From assembly GCA_963829485.1 (NCBI GenBank), contig CAWHIK010000009.1, positions 1 through 64,000 on the forward strand: a stretch of DNA of 64,000 bases, written 5' to 3'. The translations under genes were made by a program, and so were the position numbers. Positions 9,169-16,923 of the stretch are shown piece by piece. The notes below the pieces were generated by a model that saw only the letters and a list, made by a program, of their open reading frames with translations, was not told the origin of the DNA and searched no databases. Position 1 is the stretch's first letter. Each line of letters starts with the position of its first letter. This DNA is from JBGPQJ01 sp963829485 (GTDB lineage: Bacteria; Chloroflexota; Anaerolineae; Anaerolineales; Villigracilaceae).

Positions 9169-10166
9169 CACCCACGGTCCTCGAGCGGTTGAATTCCGCG
9201 CTTCACACAGCCATGGAGAAGGATGAGCGGGTGTTTATCCTCGGCGAGGATATTCTCGATCCCTACGGCGGGGCGTTCAAGGTGACAAAAGGCTTGAGCA
9301 CGAAATTCCCCGCGCGGGTTCTGACAACTCCCATCTCAGAATCAGCCATCGTCGGCGTCTCGAGCGGATTGGCGCTGCGCGGCTTGCGCCCTGTGGCCGA
9401 GATCATGTTCGGGGATTTCCTCACGCTGACCGCCGACCAGCTGGTCAACCATGCCGCCAAGTTCCGCTGGATGTATAACGACCAGGTGCGTGTGCCGATC
9501 GTGGTCCGCACGCCGATGGGCGGCCGGCGCGGGTACGGTCCCACGCACAGCCAGTCGCTTGAAAAATTGTTCCTCGGTGTTCCGGGGCTGAAGGTGGTGG
9601 CTCCCAATGCCCTCGGCGACCCCGGCGAACTGCTCCTGGCTTCCATCGCGGACGAGGACCCGGTGCTTTTCATCGAACACAAGCTGCTTTACACGCGCCC
9701 GCTGCTCGAAGCCGGGAAAGGTGACCTGGTCGATTGGACGGTCCACCGCTCGAGCGGAGAATTCCCAACTTTCACTTTGCACAGCCCCTATGAGCCGGCT
9801 CTGACCTTTGCAACCTACGGTTACAATTTTGAGCTGGTCCGTCAGGCAGCGAATGAATTAATGCTCGAGCACGAAATATTTACCGATATCCTTCTCTTTT
9901 CCCAGTTGAGTCCGTTTGAATTGAATCCCCTGTTCGACTCGTTGAAACGCACGCGCCGGCTGCTGACCGTGGAGGAAGGGGGGCTAACCCTCGGCTGGGG
10001 CGCGGAAGTGACCGCTCGCGCTTTGGAAGCGGGCATCCCAGCCTTGAAGGCGGGTCGCGTGGCGGCGCGGGATCTACCGATTGCGAATTCGAAAACGCTG
10101 GAAGATGCCATCCTTCCGTCGGTGGCGGACATCAAGCAGGCAGCGCTCACTCTCCTCAATAAATAA
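9165..10166 (+). CDS. 2-oxoacid/acetoin dehydrogenase-type E1 component, beta subunit
   Basis: The 333-aa transketolase-like beta subunit pairs with the preceding alpha subunit to form the alpha2beta2 E1 decarboxylase. Family marks are GEDILDPYGGAFKVTKGL near residue 27, ISESAIVGVSSGLAL near 58, and the GGRRGYGPTHSQSLE segment near 119. A C-terminal transketolase domain (LLTVEEGGLTLGWGAEV) follows. Length is normal for the family. A four-base overlap with the alpha gene indicates one operon of two genes, closed by the hairpin at 10206. Confidence 0.85.
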   Translation: MTPTVLERLNSALHTAMEKDERVFILGEDILDPYGGAFKVTKGLSTKFPARVLTTPISESAIVGVSSGLALRGLRPVAEIMFGDFLTLTADQLVNHAAKFRWMYNDQVRVPIVVRTPMGGRRGYGPTHSQSLEKLFLGVPGLKVVAPNALGDPGELLLASIADEDPVLFIEHKLLYTRPLLEAGKGDLVDWTVHRSSGEFPTFTLHSPYEPALTFATYGYNFELVRQAANELMLEHEIFTDILLFSQLSPFELNPLFDSLKRTRRLLTVEEGGLTLGWGAEVTARALEAGIPALKAGRVAARDLPIANSKTLEDAILPSVADIKQAALTLLNK

Positions 10167-10205
10167 TCCCCGGCTACTGCACCCAGTAATCGGGGATTAT
10201 AAACG

Positions 10206-10274
10206 AAAACCGCCTGATGGCTTGCCCAGAGCCGGCGGTTTTTTAGAGGAGAATGTTAATGGTTATTATACGGA
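10206..10274. repeat. Conserved intergenic hairpin element, copy A (terminator-like)
   Basis: The element has arms AAAACCGCC and GGCGGTTTTTT around a loop with TTGCCCAGA, followed by AGGAGAATGT, AAT and TTATTATA. A second copy lies at 58774-58846. Loop bases and the sequence after the T run are conserved, which is not expected of an ordinary terminator. Both copies lie between convergent genes. On the minus strand the right end reads as a TATAAT box. Here it follows the E1 beta gene and probably terminates it. Confidence 0.65.
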
Positions 10275-10319
10275 CGCAGTTTAATAGAATATGAAGAATA
10301 ACTTAACCCATCATGAGAG

Positions 10320-10937
10320 TTATTCGAGCGCTGAAAGGATCTGCTCCAGCGAGATCGGACCCTCCCGCACGACCTCCGGCTGCTCGCCGGAACAATCCAC
10401 GACCGTGGAAGGGATTCCTCCCGGTGTGACGCCCCCGTCGAGGATCAGGGGGATGCGCCCGGTCAACTGTGCGTTGACGCCTTTTGCGGTTGAGGGGCTG
10501 GTCTGTCCCGACATGTTTGCGGAGGTCACCGCCAGTGGTCCCGTCAGGCGGAGCAGCTCGCGGGTGACGTTCAGGTTCGGGATCCGCACGCCGACCGTTT
10601 TCAACGGTGAAACCACATCCGGGATCGTGGGGTGGCGTGGGACGACGATGGTCAGCGGTCCAGGCCAGAACTTTTTCCCCAGTTTGACGGCATAGTCGCT
10701 CACTCCCGACGAAACACGGTGGATCAGTTCCAGGTCGCTGATGAGGATAGGGATGGCTTTTTCCTGCCCGCGGCCTTTTGCCATATAGATCTTGCTGACC
10801 GCATTCGCGTCGAAAGCCATGGCGCCCAGCCCATAGACTGTGTCTGTGGGAAAAGCGACAAGGCCGCCTCCGCTCAATACGTCCAGCGCGTGAGCCAGTG
10901 AATTGGAGTCCGTGATGGGCAGGATTAGCGTCTGCAT
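10320..10937 (-). CDS. tsaC: L-threonylcarbamoyladenylate synthase (Sua5/YrdC/TsaC)
   Basis: The 205-aa YrdC-fold enzyme makes threonylcarbamoyl-AMP from threonine, bicarbonate and ATP, the first step of t6A modification at position 37 of ANN-decoding tRNAs. Family marks are GGLVAFPTDTVYGLGA near residue 25, KGRGQEKAIPILI near 54, FWPGPLTIVV near 90, and a TSANMSGQ signature near 138. It lacks the long C-terminal extension of full Sua5. It is the last gene of the prfA-prmC-tsaC run, a common translation cluster. A TAATAT box lies six bases before the ATG on the minus strand, so it may also have its own leaderless transcript. Confidence 0.9.
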   Translation of the reverse strand: MQTLILPITDSNSLAHALDVLSGGGLVAFPTDTVYGLGAMAFDANAVSKIYMAKGRGQEKAIPILISDLELIHRVSSGVSDYAVKLGKKFWPGPLTIVVPRHPTIPDVVSPLKTVGVRIPNLNVTRELLRLTGPLAVTSANMSGQTSPSTAKGVNAQLTGRIPLILDGGVTPGGIPSTVVDCSGEQPEVVREGPISLEQILSALE

Positions 10938-10980
10938 GACTCAATATTAGCGCATTTTTGGGTTTTGTGACCTTAAATTT

Positions 10981-11847
10981 TTACGACAACCTGTCGTGGC
11001 CGGCATGCGTCTGGACTTCGATCAGGCGGTCGCGATTTGACAGGTCCCGGTGCAGGTGGATCGAGGCGTGGGAGAATGTATCGTAGGCGAGGGAGAGGGC
11101 AGCCATCCCCTGGCTGGATTCGATCTCCAGCAGCATCATTCCCCCCGGGGCAAGAAACCGCGGCGCAAGGGTGATCAACCTGCGGACCAGTTCCAGCCCG
11201 TCGCTGCCGCCGTCCAGCGCGAGGGTGGGTTCACGCCCATAAACGGGCAGGGATTTCATGGTTTGGGTGGGGATGTAGGGGAGGTTGGCTACGATCAGAT
11301 CATAGGTCGTGCCAGCAGGGGGAAGCAGGTCGCAGCATACGAAGTCGATACGATCGGCTACTGAAAACTTCTCCGCATTTCGTTTTGCCACCTCCAGCGC
11401 ACGAGGGGAAATGTCAGTGGCGGAAATGTGGAGGCGAGGTATCCTTGCGGCGATGGAAATGGCGATGCACCCCGAGCCGGCTCCCACGTCGACGGCTGAC
11501 CGCGCATCCGGTCTTCCCTCCAGCCAGGCAATGGCTTTCTCGACCAGCAGTTCCGTCTCAGGCCGGGGGATCAGGACATCCGGCGTGACGTAAAAATCCA
11601 ACCCGAAGAATTCCCAATGGCCGAGGATATAGGGCAAAGGTTTACCGAGGGTAAGGTCAACCAGCGCAGTTTCGAGAATGGTTTCTTGTTGGGGTGTAAG
11701 CGGAGCTTCGGGGTGAGCCAGCACCCAGCTTCGAGTCTGGCCGGAGACATGAGATAACAAAATCTGGGCATCCAACGCGGTTGAATCGCTCATGGAGCCC
11801 AGACGGGTTATCGCTTGTTCCAATCCTTGCTGTATGGTTATAGCCAT
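10981..11847 (-). CDS. prmC: Peptide chain release factor N5-glutamine methyltransferase
   Basis: The 288-aa enzyme methylates the glutamine of the GGQ motif of release factors. The N-terminal helical domain (about 1-80) binds the factor. The Rossmann domain has motif I DVGAGSGCIAI near 121 and the family-defining NPPY-type motif, here NLPYIP near 189, with Asn-Leu in place of the usual Asn-Pro. It lies directly downstream of prfA, its substrate, which is the classic arrangement. The gap to prfA is 57 bases, so co-transcription is likely. Confidence 0.9.
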   Translation of the reverse strand: MAITIQQGLEQAITRLGSMSDSTALDAQILLSHVSGQTRSWVLAHPEAPLTPQQETILETALVDLTLGKPLPYILGHWEFFGLDFYVTPDVLIPRPETELLVEKAIAWLEGRPDARSAVDVGAGSGCIAISIAARIPRLHISATDISPRALEVAKRNAEKFSVADRIDFVCCDLLPPAGTTYDLIVANLPYIPTQTMKSLPVYGREPTLALDGGSDGLELVRRLITLAPRFLAPGGMMLLEIESSQGMAALSLAYDTFSHASIHLHRDLSNRDRLIEVQTHAGHDRLS

Positions 11848-11904
11848 GGATGCAGACAGGATGGTTTGAGTCTTGCCGGGTAAGACGAAATTTACCAGCC
11901 GGAC

Positions 11905-12981
11905 TTATTCGTCATCTTCACTTGAACCCACCGATAACCGGTCCGCTTCGTCACGGGTGGACAGTTCCTCAATGAATATATCCAGGTCGCCGTCCATCAC
12001 GGTTGGCAGATTGTAGGAGGAGATTCCGATGCGGTGGTCGGTCACCCGCGATTGGGGGTAGTTATATGTGCGGATCTTTTCGCTGCGTTCACCGGATCCG
12101 ATCTGGGACCGGCGATTCGAATCGATCTCATTCCGCCGCTTTTCGTCCTCCATTTCATACAACCGCGCGCGCAGCACGGCCATCGCCCGCAGCTTGTTTT
12201 GTAACTGGGAGCGTTCATCCTGGCAGGTGATGACCATCCCGGAGGGTTTATGGGTCAGGCGGACTGCGGTCGAGTTCTTCTGGACGTTTTGCCCGCCAGC
12301 GCCGGAGGAACGGTAGACTTCAATATCGACATCCAAATCAGGGATCTGAATATCCACCTCATCGACCTCAGCCAGCACAGCAACGGTAGCCGTTGAGGTA
12401 TGGATTCGCCCCTGGGCTTCCGTCGCAGGGACTCGCTGCACGCGGTGGACCCCGGATTCGTACTTCAGCTTGGAGAAAGCGCCTCGTCCTTTGATCTCAA
12501 AGGTGACTTCCTTGAAACCGCCGATGCCGATCTCGTTGGACGTCATGATCTCGGATTTCCATCCCATTCGTTCGCCGTATCGAGTGTACATGCGGTACAG
12601 GTTGGCGGCGAACAAGGCGGCCTCGTCTCCCCCGGTTCCGGCGCGGATTTCCACGATGACGTTCTTGTCGTCTCGCGGATCCTTCGGCACCAGCATGGCT
12701 TTGAGTTCGCCTTCCAGCGCGGCGACCTTCGGCTCGAGTTCCGCGACCTCGGCTTCCGCCAGCGCGAGAAGTTCCTGGTCCTGTTCGGTCTCGAGGATGT
12801 GGCGCGCCTCGCCGAGGCTTTTCAAAACCTGGCGGTATTCCCCGGCTTTCGCAACGATGGGTCCGATCTCAATGCGTTCTTTATTGAGTTCGCCTGCGCG
12901 CTGGTAATCCGTTCCCACTTCCATGAGCAGGCGGTCTATTTCTGTATAGCGGTCTTCAATTCCTGCGATTTTATCGAGCAT
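11905..12981 (-). CDS. prfA: Peptide chain release factor 1
   Basis: The 358-aa class I release factor recognises UAA and UAG and triggers peptide release on the ribosome. The GGQ motif is visible in SSGAGGQNVQKN near residue 225, followed by RLTHKPSGMV. The start at MLDKIAGIEDR was chosen because it matches the family N-terminus and normal length; a frame 12 codons longer exists. An extended -10 (TGGTATAAT, minus strand, 13060-13055) is about 75 bases upstream, and the leader carries a strong hairpin at 13027-13048. It heads the prfA-prmC-tsaC operon. Confidence 0.93.
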   Translation of the reverse strand: MLDKIAGIEDRYTEIDRLLMEVGTDYQRAGELNKERIEIGPIVAKAGEYRQVLKSLGEARHILETEQDQELLALAEAEVAELEPKVAALEGELKAMLVPKDPRDDKNVIVEIRAGTGGDEAALFAANLYRMYTRYGERMGWKSEIMTSNEIGIGGFKEVTFEIKGRGAFSKLKYESGVHRVQRVPATEAQGRIHTSTATVAVLAEVDEVDIQIPDLDVDIEVYRSSGAGGQNVQKNSTAVRLTHKPSGMVITCQDERSQLQNKLRAMAVLRARLYEMEDEKRRNEIDSNRRSQIGSGERSEKIRTYNYPQSRVTDHRIGISSYNLPTVMDGDLDIFIEELSTRDEADRLSVGSSEDDE

Positions 12982-13026
12982 GCTGCCTTCGGTTTTCGAA
13001 TAGTTTTCTTTATACAAGCGAGAAGA

Positions 13027-13060
13027 AACGCGGCATCCAGCGCCGCGTCTCGCGATTATA
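13027..13060 (-). promoter_or_regulatory. prfA promoter and leader hairpin
   Basis: On the minus strand TGG-TATAAT (TATAAT at 13060-13055) forms an extended -10 box. The transcript would begin just before a stem of ACGCGGC/GCCGCGT (13027-13048) followed by TTTCTTC. The hairpin could be a leader attenuator of prfA or, less likely, the terminator of the small gene upstream. Confidence 0.45.
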
Positions 13061-13096
13061 CCATTTTGGGTTGAAGTCCCCTTCGCACCGCGGCTA

Positions 13097-13246
13097 TCAA
13101 ATGTTGATCACTGCTGTGAGAATCATGGACAGAATCAGCATGGCAGAGATGACAAGAAAGGCGATCTGCAGCCATTTCATCCGTCTCTGCCGGGAGTCTT
13201 CCTTGGATTTTGAGTTGCTTTTGGTTTTTGCAGTTCTGCTTGCCAT
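13097..13246 (-). CDS. Small single-span membrane protein, 49 aa
   Basis: A short frame encodes 49 residues: a basic, Ser/Lys-rich N-terminus of about 24 residues with RQRRMKW, then one hydrophobic helix (LQIAFLVISAMLILSMILTA) reaching the C-terminus. The layout suggests an inner-membrane microprotein with its N-terminus in the cytoplasm. A purine-rich AAGGATATGGA precedes the ATG. It lies between the response regulator and prfA on the same strand. Function is unknown. Confidence 0.55.
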   Translation of the reverse strand: MASRTAKTKSNSKSKEDSRQRRMKWLQIAFLVISAMLILSMILTAVINI

Positions 13247-13275
13247 TGTTCCATATCCTTGTCAATTGAATTGAT

Positions 13276-13656
13276 TTATTGCATTTGATGTTTGATAAAT
13301 GCCTTGTTGATGGCGGTTTCCAGTTCATCGATCATCACCGGCTTGAAGGCGTAGGCGTCCGCGCCGAGAGAGAGCGCTTTGTCCACCTGGACGTCCGCCG
13401 CTTCGGACGAGAGCATGATCACCGGGAGATCGTTCCATTCCTTTCGGCGGCGCACGAATTCTAACATATCCAGGCCGGAAACTTCAGGCATGTTTATGTC
13501 CAGGATCAACAGATCGGGACGGCCTCCGTCGAGCAGGGCTTGAGCTCCGGATCGGGCGTTGAAGAAATGACGCGTCTCGAAATCCAGCATCTTCAGCATC
13601 AGCTGGATGGCTTTCGCCATTTCCTCGTCGTCGTCCACGATCCAGACTTTTTTCAT
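13276..13656 (-). CDS. Single-domain response regulator receiver protein
   Basis: This 126-aa CheY-like receiver has no output domain. The acidic pocket DDDEE is at residues 8-12, the phospho-acceptor aspartate is in LILDINMPE near 53, the conserved Ser is in LSSE near 82, and the Lys is in FKP near 105. It should be phosphorylated by an unidentified histidine kinase; none is encoded nearby. It follows uvrC on the same strand with a three-base gap and a GGAG upstream of the ATG, so the two are probably co-transcribed. Confidence 0.85.
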   Translation of the reverse strand: MKKVWIVDDDEEMAKAIQLMLKMLDFETRHFFNARSGAQALLDGGRPDLLILDINMPEVSGLDMLEFVRRRKEWNDLPVIMLSSEAADVQVDKALSLGADAYAFKPVMIDELETAINKAFIKHQMQ

Positions 13657-13659
13657 GCA

Positions 13660-15555
13660 TTACTCCAGGTGCGACTTGATGCTTAGTGCCAGGGATTCTG
13701 TGATTCCCGGGACTGCTGCCAACTCGTCAGGGGTCGCCATACGTATCTTATCCACATCTCCGAAATGTTTCAAGAGGGCTTTTCGCTTTGCCGGACCGAT
13801 TCCGGGGATGCTGTCCAGCTGCGAGGCCATGCCGATCTTGGTGCGCCGTTTGCGGTGGGCGGTGATACCGAAACGATGGGCTTCATCGCGTATCCGCTGG
13901 ACGAGATACAGCGCTTGAGAATGGCGCGGGAGCATCAACGAATCGGATTTATGTGGAAAGAATATTTCCTCCTCGCGTTTGGCTAACCCCACGACCGGAA
14001 CTTTATCCGTTAATTCAAACGAATCAAGTACTTTGACAGCCCGTCCCAACTGCCCCTTGCCTCCATCGATGATGATCAGGTCCGGCAAAAAAGAAAATGA
14101 AGCGTCGAGTTTTGCGCCTGGTTCCGATGATCCAAGTTCCTGTGCGGAACGCCAGCGCTTGAACCGGCGGGTGAGGACCTCCTCCATGCTGGCGAAATCG
14201 TCCGGCGCACCGAGGCTGGTGCTTTCTGCGAAGCGTCCCTGTGGGGCGATATTGAATTTCCGGTAGAGTTTCTTATCCGGGACGCCCTGTGAGAAGACGA
14301 CCATCGCTCCCACCGTTGCGACACCCTGCATGTGGGAAATGTCGTAGCATTCGATGCGATTGGGTGGCATGCTTAGCGCCAGGGAAGACTGGAGTTCGGC
14401 CAGCGCCTGTTCCTGTTTGTGGGTGTCCGCCTGCCACTGGGTGCGGAGCGCCTGGAGGGTTTCCGCAGCATTTTCCGCAGCCATCTGGACCAACTCCTGC
14501 GTCTGCCCTTCCTTGGGGACGCGAAGTTCCACTTTTTCGCCCCCGCGCCGTGTCCGCAGCCATTGCCCGATGATCTGTGCTTCTTCGATCTGCTGGGGCA
14601 GCAGCAGCTGCTCGGGCACCGACGCCGCCTCAGTGTAGAACTGCTGGACAAATCCCGACATGACCTCGGAGTCTGCGGAATCTTCCGTCCCTTCGAGGAT
14701 GAAGTATTCACGCCCGATCAATTTCCCGCCGCGGATGAAGAAAATCTGTACGCACGCTTCGCCGTCCGCGCGCGCCATGGCGATCACATCCGAATCTTTA
14801 TAATCGGAGGCGAAGACCACCTTCTGCCGTTCGATGATGGATTGGATGGCCTTCATCTGGTCACGGACCGCGGCAGCCTTCTCGAAGCGCAGCTCCTCGG
14901 AGGCTTTGTCCATTTCGTTCTGAAGCCTTTCGACGATTGCTTCGCTATGCCCTTCCAGAAAGGACATCAGGTCATTGATCATCTGCCGGTAGCCGTCCTG
15001 GGAAATGGCGCTGATGCAGGGAGCAGTGCACAGCTTGATGTCAAAGTACAGGCAGGCTCGTTTGTCCTGCCCGGTGATCTCCCGGTCGCAGGTCAGATAG
15101 GGGAACACACGTCTCAGCACGTCCAGCGTCTGGTAGACCGCCCAGGCGGAGGTGTAGGGACCATAATAGCGGGAGCCGTCCTCGATCATCTGCCGGGTAA
15201 CGGTGACTCTGGGATAAGCCTCTCCCCAATGGATCTTGATGTATGGATAGCGCTTGTCGTCTTTTAACCGAATGTTGTATCTCGGTCGGTGGCGCTTGAT
15301 CAGGTTCATCTCCAGGATCAAAGCTTCCAGTTCCGAGCCGACGAGGATCCATTCAATATCGACGATCTCACGGACCAGTCTGCGGGTTTTGTTATCGTGG
15401 CTGGAATCAGCATGGAAATACGACCGAACCCGGTTCTTGAGGCTGATCGCCTTGCCGACGTAAACGATCGTCCCTTCGGCGTTCTTCATCAGGTAACAGC
15501 CTGTTTTTGACGGGAGCGTGTCCAAAATCCCCTTGAGGTGGTCGCTGATTTCCAT
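13660..15555 (-). CDS. uvrC: Excinuclease ABC subunit C
   Basis: The 631-aa dual-incision nuclease of nucleotide excision repair acts on the UvrB-DNA complex. Domains in order are a GIY-YIG nuclease (GCYLMKNAEGTIVYVGKA near residue 18), a UVR motif near 205-240 for UvrB binding, the RNase H-like nuclease (CYDISHMQG and LIIIDGGKGQL), and C-terminal helix-hairpin-helix repeats (IPGIGPAKRKALL). Length is normal. Seven bases before the ATG lies TAAAAT preceded by TG (extended -10), and no ribosome site is seen, so translation is probably leaderless. The response regulator gene follows three bases after the stop. Confidence 0.93.
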   Translation of the reverse strand: MEISDHLKGILDTLPSKTGCYLMKNAEGTIVYVGKAISLKNRVRSYFHADSSHDNKTRRLVREIVDIEWILVGSELEALILEMNLIKRHRPRYNIRLKDDKRYPYIKIHWGEAYPRVTVTRQMIEDGSRYYGPYTSAWAVYQTLDVLRRVFPYLTCDREITGQDKRACLYFDIKLCTAPCISAISQDGYRQMINDLMSFLEGHSEAIVERLQNEMDKASEELRFEKAAAVRDQMKAIQSIIERQKVVFASDYKDSDVIAMARADGEACVQIFFIRGGKLIGREYFILEGTEDSADSEVMSGFVQQFYTEAASVPEQLLLPQQIEEAQIIGQWLRTRRGGEKVELRVPKEGQTQELVQMAAENAAETLQALRTQWQADTHKQEQALAELQSSLALSMPPNRIECYDISHMQGVATVGAMVVFSQGVPDKKLYRKFNIAPQGRFAESTSLGAPDDFASMEEVLTRRFKRWRSAQELGSSEPGAKLDASFSFLPDLIIIDGGKGQLGRAVKVLDSFELTDKVPVVGLAKREEEIFFPHKSDSLMLPRHSQALYLVQRIRDEAHRFGITAHRKRRTKIGMASQLDSIPGIGPAKRKALLKHFGDVDKIRMATPDELAAVPGITESLALSIKSHLE

Positions 15556-15562
15556 TGGGACT

Positions 15563-15568
15563 ATTTTA
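15563..15568 (-). promoter_or_regulatory. Extended -10 box of uvrC
   Basis: On the minus strand TGTTAAAAT reads as an extended -10 (TGn-TAAAAT) seven bases before the uvrC ATG, which predicts a leaderless transcript. Confidence 0.5.
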
Positions 15569-15685
15569 ACATGGATGGCCTGGTCTTCCTTGTCTCCATC
15601 AATAGCCTCAGAGCTTCACCGCTGAGTTTTAATATTTCTTTGCAGGTTTTACAACTCCATGGTGAATTGTTAGAAGAATACCAGC

Positions 15686-15714
15686 TTGCCATGCCCCCCT
15701 TTCGACTGTACAAT
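15686..15714 (+). promoter_or_regulatory. Sigma-70-type promoter of pncC
   Basis: TTGCCA (15686-15691), a 17-base spacer and TACAAT (15709-15714) form a good housekeeping promoter. The start codon at 15730 lies 15 bases downstream, so the untranslated leader is at most about ten bases. Confidence 0.65.
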
Positions 15715-15729
15715 GAAAAACGAATTCCT

Positions 15730-16248
15730 ATGAACACCAAAGATGTGCCTCCCGAAGTTCTGATCGGTGATCTGTTCCGCGCGCGCGGATTGAAGCTGGC
15801 GACGGCTGAATCCTGTACAGGGGGGTTGGTCGGCGACCGGATCACGAACGTCCCCGGATCATCGGACTATTATCTCGGCGGCGTGGTGGCATATGCCTAC
15901 GAAGCAAAGGTCGCACTGCTGGGAGTCAGTTGGGATACCCTTCAGACTTATGGAGCGGTCAGTCGTGAGGTAGTCATAGAGATGGCGCGCGGCGCCCGGA
16001 AAGCTTTGAGCGCGGATGTCGCGGTCAGCGTCAGCGGGGTTGCCGGTCCGGGAGGGGGCTCGCCTGATAAACCGGTTGGCACCGTCTGGATGGGATTATC
16101 CGAACCGGAGGGAAATTGGGCTCGCGTCCACCTTTTCGGCGGGGATCGGAAACAAATAAAAGAAGCGTCTGCTGAAGTTGCGCTGGAATTCCTGGTTGAT
16201 TATTTGCTGGGAAATAAACCCCTGGATGGGGATTTTCGCGCCAAATGA
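15730..16248 (+). CDS. pncC: Nicotinamide-nucleotide amidase (CinA C-terminal domain protein)
   Basis: The 172-aa protein corresponds to the stand-alone CinA C-terminal domain, which deamidates nicotinamide mononucleotide to nicotinate mononucleotide for NAD recycling. The family signature AESCTGGLVGDRITNVPGSS begins near residue 22, followed by GVVAYAYEAKVALLGV and VAGPGGGSPDKPVGTVW. The N-terminal molybdopterin-like CinA domain is absent. The ATG at 15730 was chosen because it lies just after the promoter and matches the family N-terminus; the longer frame crosses that promoter. The stop overlaps the next start by four bases, so the two genes are coupled. Confidence 0.88.
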   Translation: MNTKDVPPEVLIGDLFRARGLKLATAESCTGGLVGDRITNVPGSSDYYLGGVVAYAYEAKVALLGVSWDTLQTYGAVSREVVIEMARGARKALSADVAVSVSGVAGPGGGSPDKPVGTVWMGLSEPEGNWARVHLFGGDRKQIKEASAEVALEFLVDYLLGNKPLDGDFRAK

Positions 16249-16916
16249 AGCCTTTGGTCATTATCTCTGCCAATTCCGAATGGCGCGCGACACGAGATCT
16301 GCTTCCCGTGCGAGAGATTATGTCCACCTCGATGGGGGAATGGTTTGAACATAGCGATGTACTTTACTTTCACGGCGGCTGGGGGAAAATATCTGCTGCG
16401 GCAACCACACAATTCGTCATTGACCATTTCAAACCAGAACTGTTGGTCAATCTCGGCACTTGCGGTGGATTTGCAGGCGCCATTGAAACAGGCACAGTGA
16501 TCCTGGTGGAGCGCACCATAGTTTATGACATTATTGAGCAAATGGGGGACAGTGCAGAGGCGATTGACCATTACACGACTGAACTTGACATATCCTGGCT
16601 CAGGCAGCCGTATCCTCACCCTGTGAGGCGAGGTCTGCTGGTCTCCGCGGACCGGGACATCGTGGTGGATGATATTCCCTTGCTGAAATCCGAATATGGC
16701 GCTGTCGCAGCAGATTGGGAATCAGGAGCGATCGCCTGGGTGGCGAAGAAAAACAATGTGCGCTGTCTTATCCTGCGCGGGGTTACGGACCTTGTCGGCG
16801 GAGATGGGGGTGAGGCTTATGGAAATATCGACCTGTTCCATGAAAGGACCAGGTCGATAATGAAAACCCTTTTAACGCAGTTGCCCGATTGGGTGGAATC
16901 GGTTTCAGCATTCTAA
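16245..16916 (+). CDS. Nucleoside phosphorylase/5'-methylthioadenosine nucleosidase-like protein
   Basis: The 223-aa protein belongs to the PNP/MTAP/SAH-nucleosidase superfamily. Marks are the N-terminal IISANSEWRA, a GGWGKISAAATTQ segment near residue 45, LLVNLGTCGGFAGAI near 66, and the catalytic-type RGVTDLVGG near 184 with its aspartate. It probably cleaves a purine nucleoside or thio-nucleoside; the exact substrate is unclear. It overlaps pncC by four bases, which suggests a shared nucleotide-salvage role. Confidence 0.75.
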   Translation: MKPLVIISANSEWRATRDLLPVREIMSTSMGEWFEHSDVLYFHGGWGKISAAATTQFVIDHFKPELLVNLGTCGGFAGAIETGTVILVERTIVYDIIEQMGDSAEAIDHYTTELDISWLRQPYPHPVRRGLLVSADRDIVVDDIPLLKSEYGAVAADWESGAIAWVAKKNNVRCLILRGVTDLVGGDGGEAYGNIDLFHERTRSIMKTLLTQLPDWVESVSAF

Positions 16917-16923
16917 CTGATGA

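Noticed and set aside
12400..13074. Long plus-strand frame opposite prfA
   Set aside because: It is the reverse-strand shadow of a well conserved gene and shows no family match or ribosome site.
14419..15267. Long plus-strand frame opposite uvrC
   Set aside because: Shadow frame; uvrC is complete on the other strand.
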